Origin: Pontibacter kalidii
Lineage (GTDB): Bacteria; Bacteroidota; Bacteroidia; Cytophagales; Hymenobacteraceae
DNA length: 64,000 bases
Reading direction: 5' to 3'
NCBI RefSeq assembly: GCF_026278245.1
Contig: NZ_CP111079.1
Location: 4,230,501-4,294,500 of the forward strand
The first letter of the stretch is position 1; the number at the start of each line of letters is the position of its first letter. Shown here one piece after another: positions 63,472 to 64,000 of this stretch. The notes beneath the pieces are model-generated. The model was given only the letters and a program-made list of their open reading frames with translations. It was not told the origin of the DNA and made no database searches. Position numbers and translations under genes: made by a program.

Positions 63472-64000
63472 ATGTGGGCTTTTCGTTGTAAGAGAACTAT
63501 GCGCAGGAACATACTTTATACTTTACTGCTCTCGCTGCTGCTGCTAGCGGCGGGCCCGGCGGCCAGGGCACAGCAGCAGGACCTGGAGCTGGCACGGCAG
63601 TACTTCAGCCAGGGCGACTATGACAAGGCGGGGGAGTTGTACGGCAGGCTGATCCAGAACGAGCGGCTGTTCCATGCAGTGTATCCCGATTACCTGAAAA
63701 CGCTGCTGGCTCAGCGCGACCACAAGGAGGCGGAGAAGCTGGTGAAGAAAACGATCAAGCGGTTTCCGGATAACCCGAACTTTGAGGTGGACCTGGGGCG
63801 TGTATACCAGGCAACCGGCAACAAGGGCGCCGCCGAGAAGCAGTTCGACAAGCTATTGCAAAGTATGAACCCCGAGGCTGTGATCGTGGTGGCCAACGCC
63901 TTTATGCAGCACGAGTTGTTCGACTATGCCGAGAAAACCTACCTGCGCGGCCGCGAACTCAGCAAGGATCAGACAGCCTACACCCGCCCCCTGATCGCCC
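63472..64000 (+). CDS. Exported TPR protein (3' end outside window)
   Basis: An open frame runs from ATG 63472 to the window end without a stop. An in-frame ATG at 63499 (MRRNILYTLLLSLLLLAAG) gives a cleaner signal peptide and may be the true start. After the signal come TPR-like pairs (LELARQYFSQGDYDKAGELYGRLI; EKLVKKTIKRFPDNPNFEVDLGRVYQ). Such periplasmic TPR proteins are frequent next to ppiD in Bacteroidota. Only about 176 residues are visible. Confidence 0.75.
   Translation, partial: MWAFRCKRTMRRNILYTLLLSLLLLAAGPAARAQQQDLELARQYFSQGDYDKAGELYGRLIQNERLFHAVYPDYLKTLLAQRDHKEAEKLVKKTIKRFPDNPNFEVDLGRVYQATGNKGAAEKQFDKLLQSMNPEAVIVVANAFMQHELFDYAEKTYLRGRELSKDQTAYTRPLIA

Noticed and set aside
1..64000. 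tRNA, rRNA, CRISPR array, prophage or insertion sequence
   Set aside because: I looked for T-loop words, regularly spaced repeats, transposase and integrase motifs and found none.

Overview
The window reads as chromosomal DNA of a Bacteroidota bacterium of the order Cytophagales, most like Hymenobacteraceae (Pontibacter or a close relative). Three things point there: TAnnTTTG-type -7 promoter elements, weak Shine-Dalgarno signals, and typical family content (DUF4175, DUF721 beside recF, DUF2807, lptC next to coaX and a CNNM protein, PpiD-like isomerase). Genus is inference. There are no rRNA, tRNA, phage, transposase or CRISPR features. The window is mostly housekeeping genes, with repeat-rich intergenic islands in between.

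Layout. 1-5.7 kb: end of a DUF4175 gene, RsbW-like ATPase, ybeY, mnmG, methyltransferase, Ig-like lipoprotein. A perfect parS site lies just before mnmG. 5.75-6.94 kb: gene-free, A/T-rich, dense in DnaA-box-like words, and a good candidate for the replication origin. 7-20.6 kb: Kef-type antiporter, DUF4385, PiT-like permease, glyS, CsbD, RND exporter, ileS, lspA. 20.7-37 kb: trypsin-like lipoprotein, fused Dpp-type ABC ATPase, RraB-like protein and rnr, prenyl synthase, HAD phosphatase, rhomboid, fasciclin protein, SLC13 permease, ABC exporter, TonB-like protein. 37.06-37.32 kb: a probable small structured RNA on the minus strand. 37.6-41.5 kb: a three-gene minus-strand operon of N-formylglutamate amidohydrolase-like protein, DUF1704 (QEGLA) metallopeptidase and ATP-grasp ligase. 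41.7-46 kb: small membrane proteins, DUF2807 protein, a subclass B1 metallo-beta-lactamase, an M28 peptidase. 46.0-53.2 kb: two inverted copies of a non-coding composite repeat flank thioesterase, DUF721/DciA-like, an A/T-rich nuclease-like gene, recF, pdhA, a TPR protein and ribH. 53.2-64 kb: DUF3575 porin-like protein, DksA-like protein, scpB, RGG-rich pseudouridine synthase, then a Bacteroidota envelope cluster (coaX, outer membrane protein, lptC, a 57-residue membrane protein, CNNM/CorC protein, PpiD-like isomerase) and a truncated TPR gene.

The strongest non-gene signals are the parS plus origin-like region, a 7-base word (AAGTATA / TATACTT) that I hand-counted about 100 times where about 6 are expected, the orphan promoter-terminator RNA unit, and the inverted composite repeats. 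The most interesting protein system is the ligase/peptidase/amidohydrolase operon, which resembles an add-and-remove cycle for a C-terminal amino acid. All calls come from reading the sequence; no database search was run.
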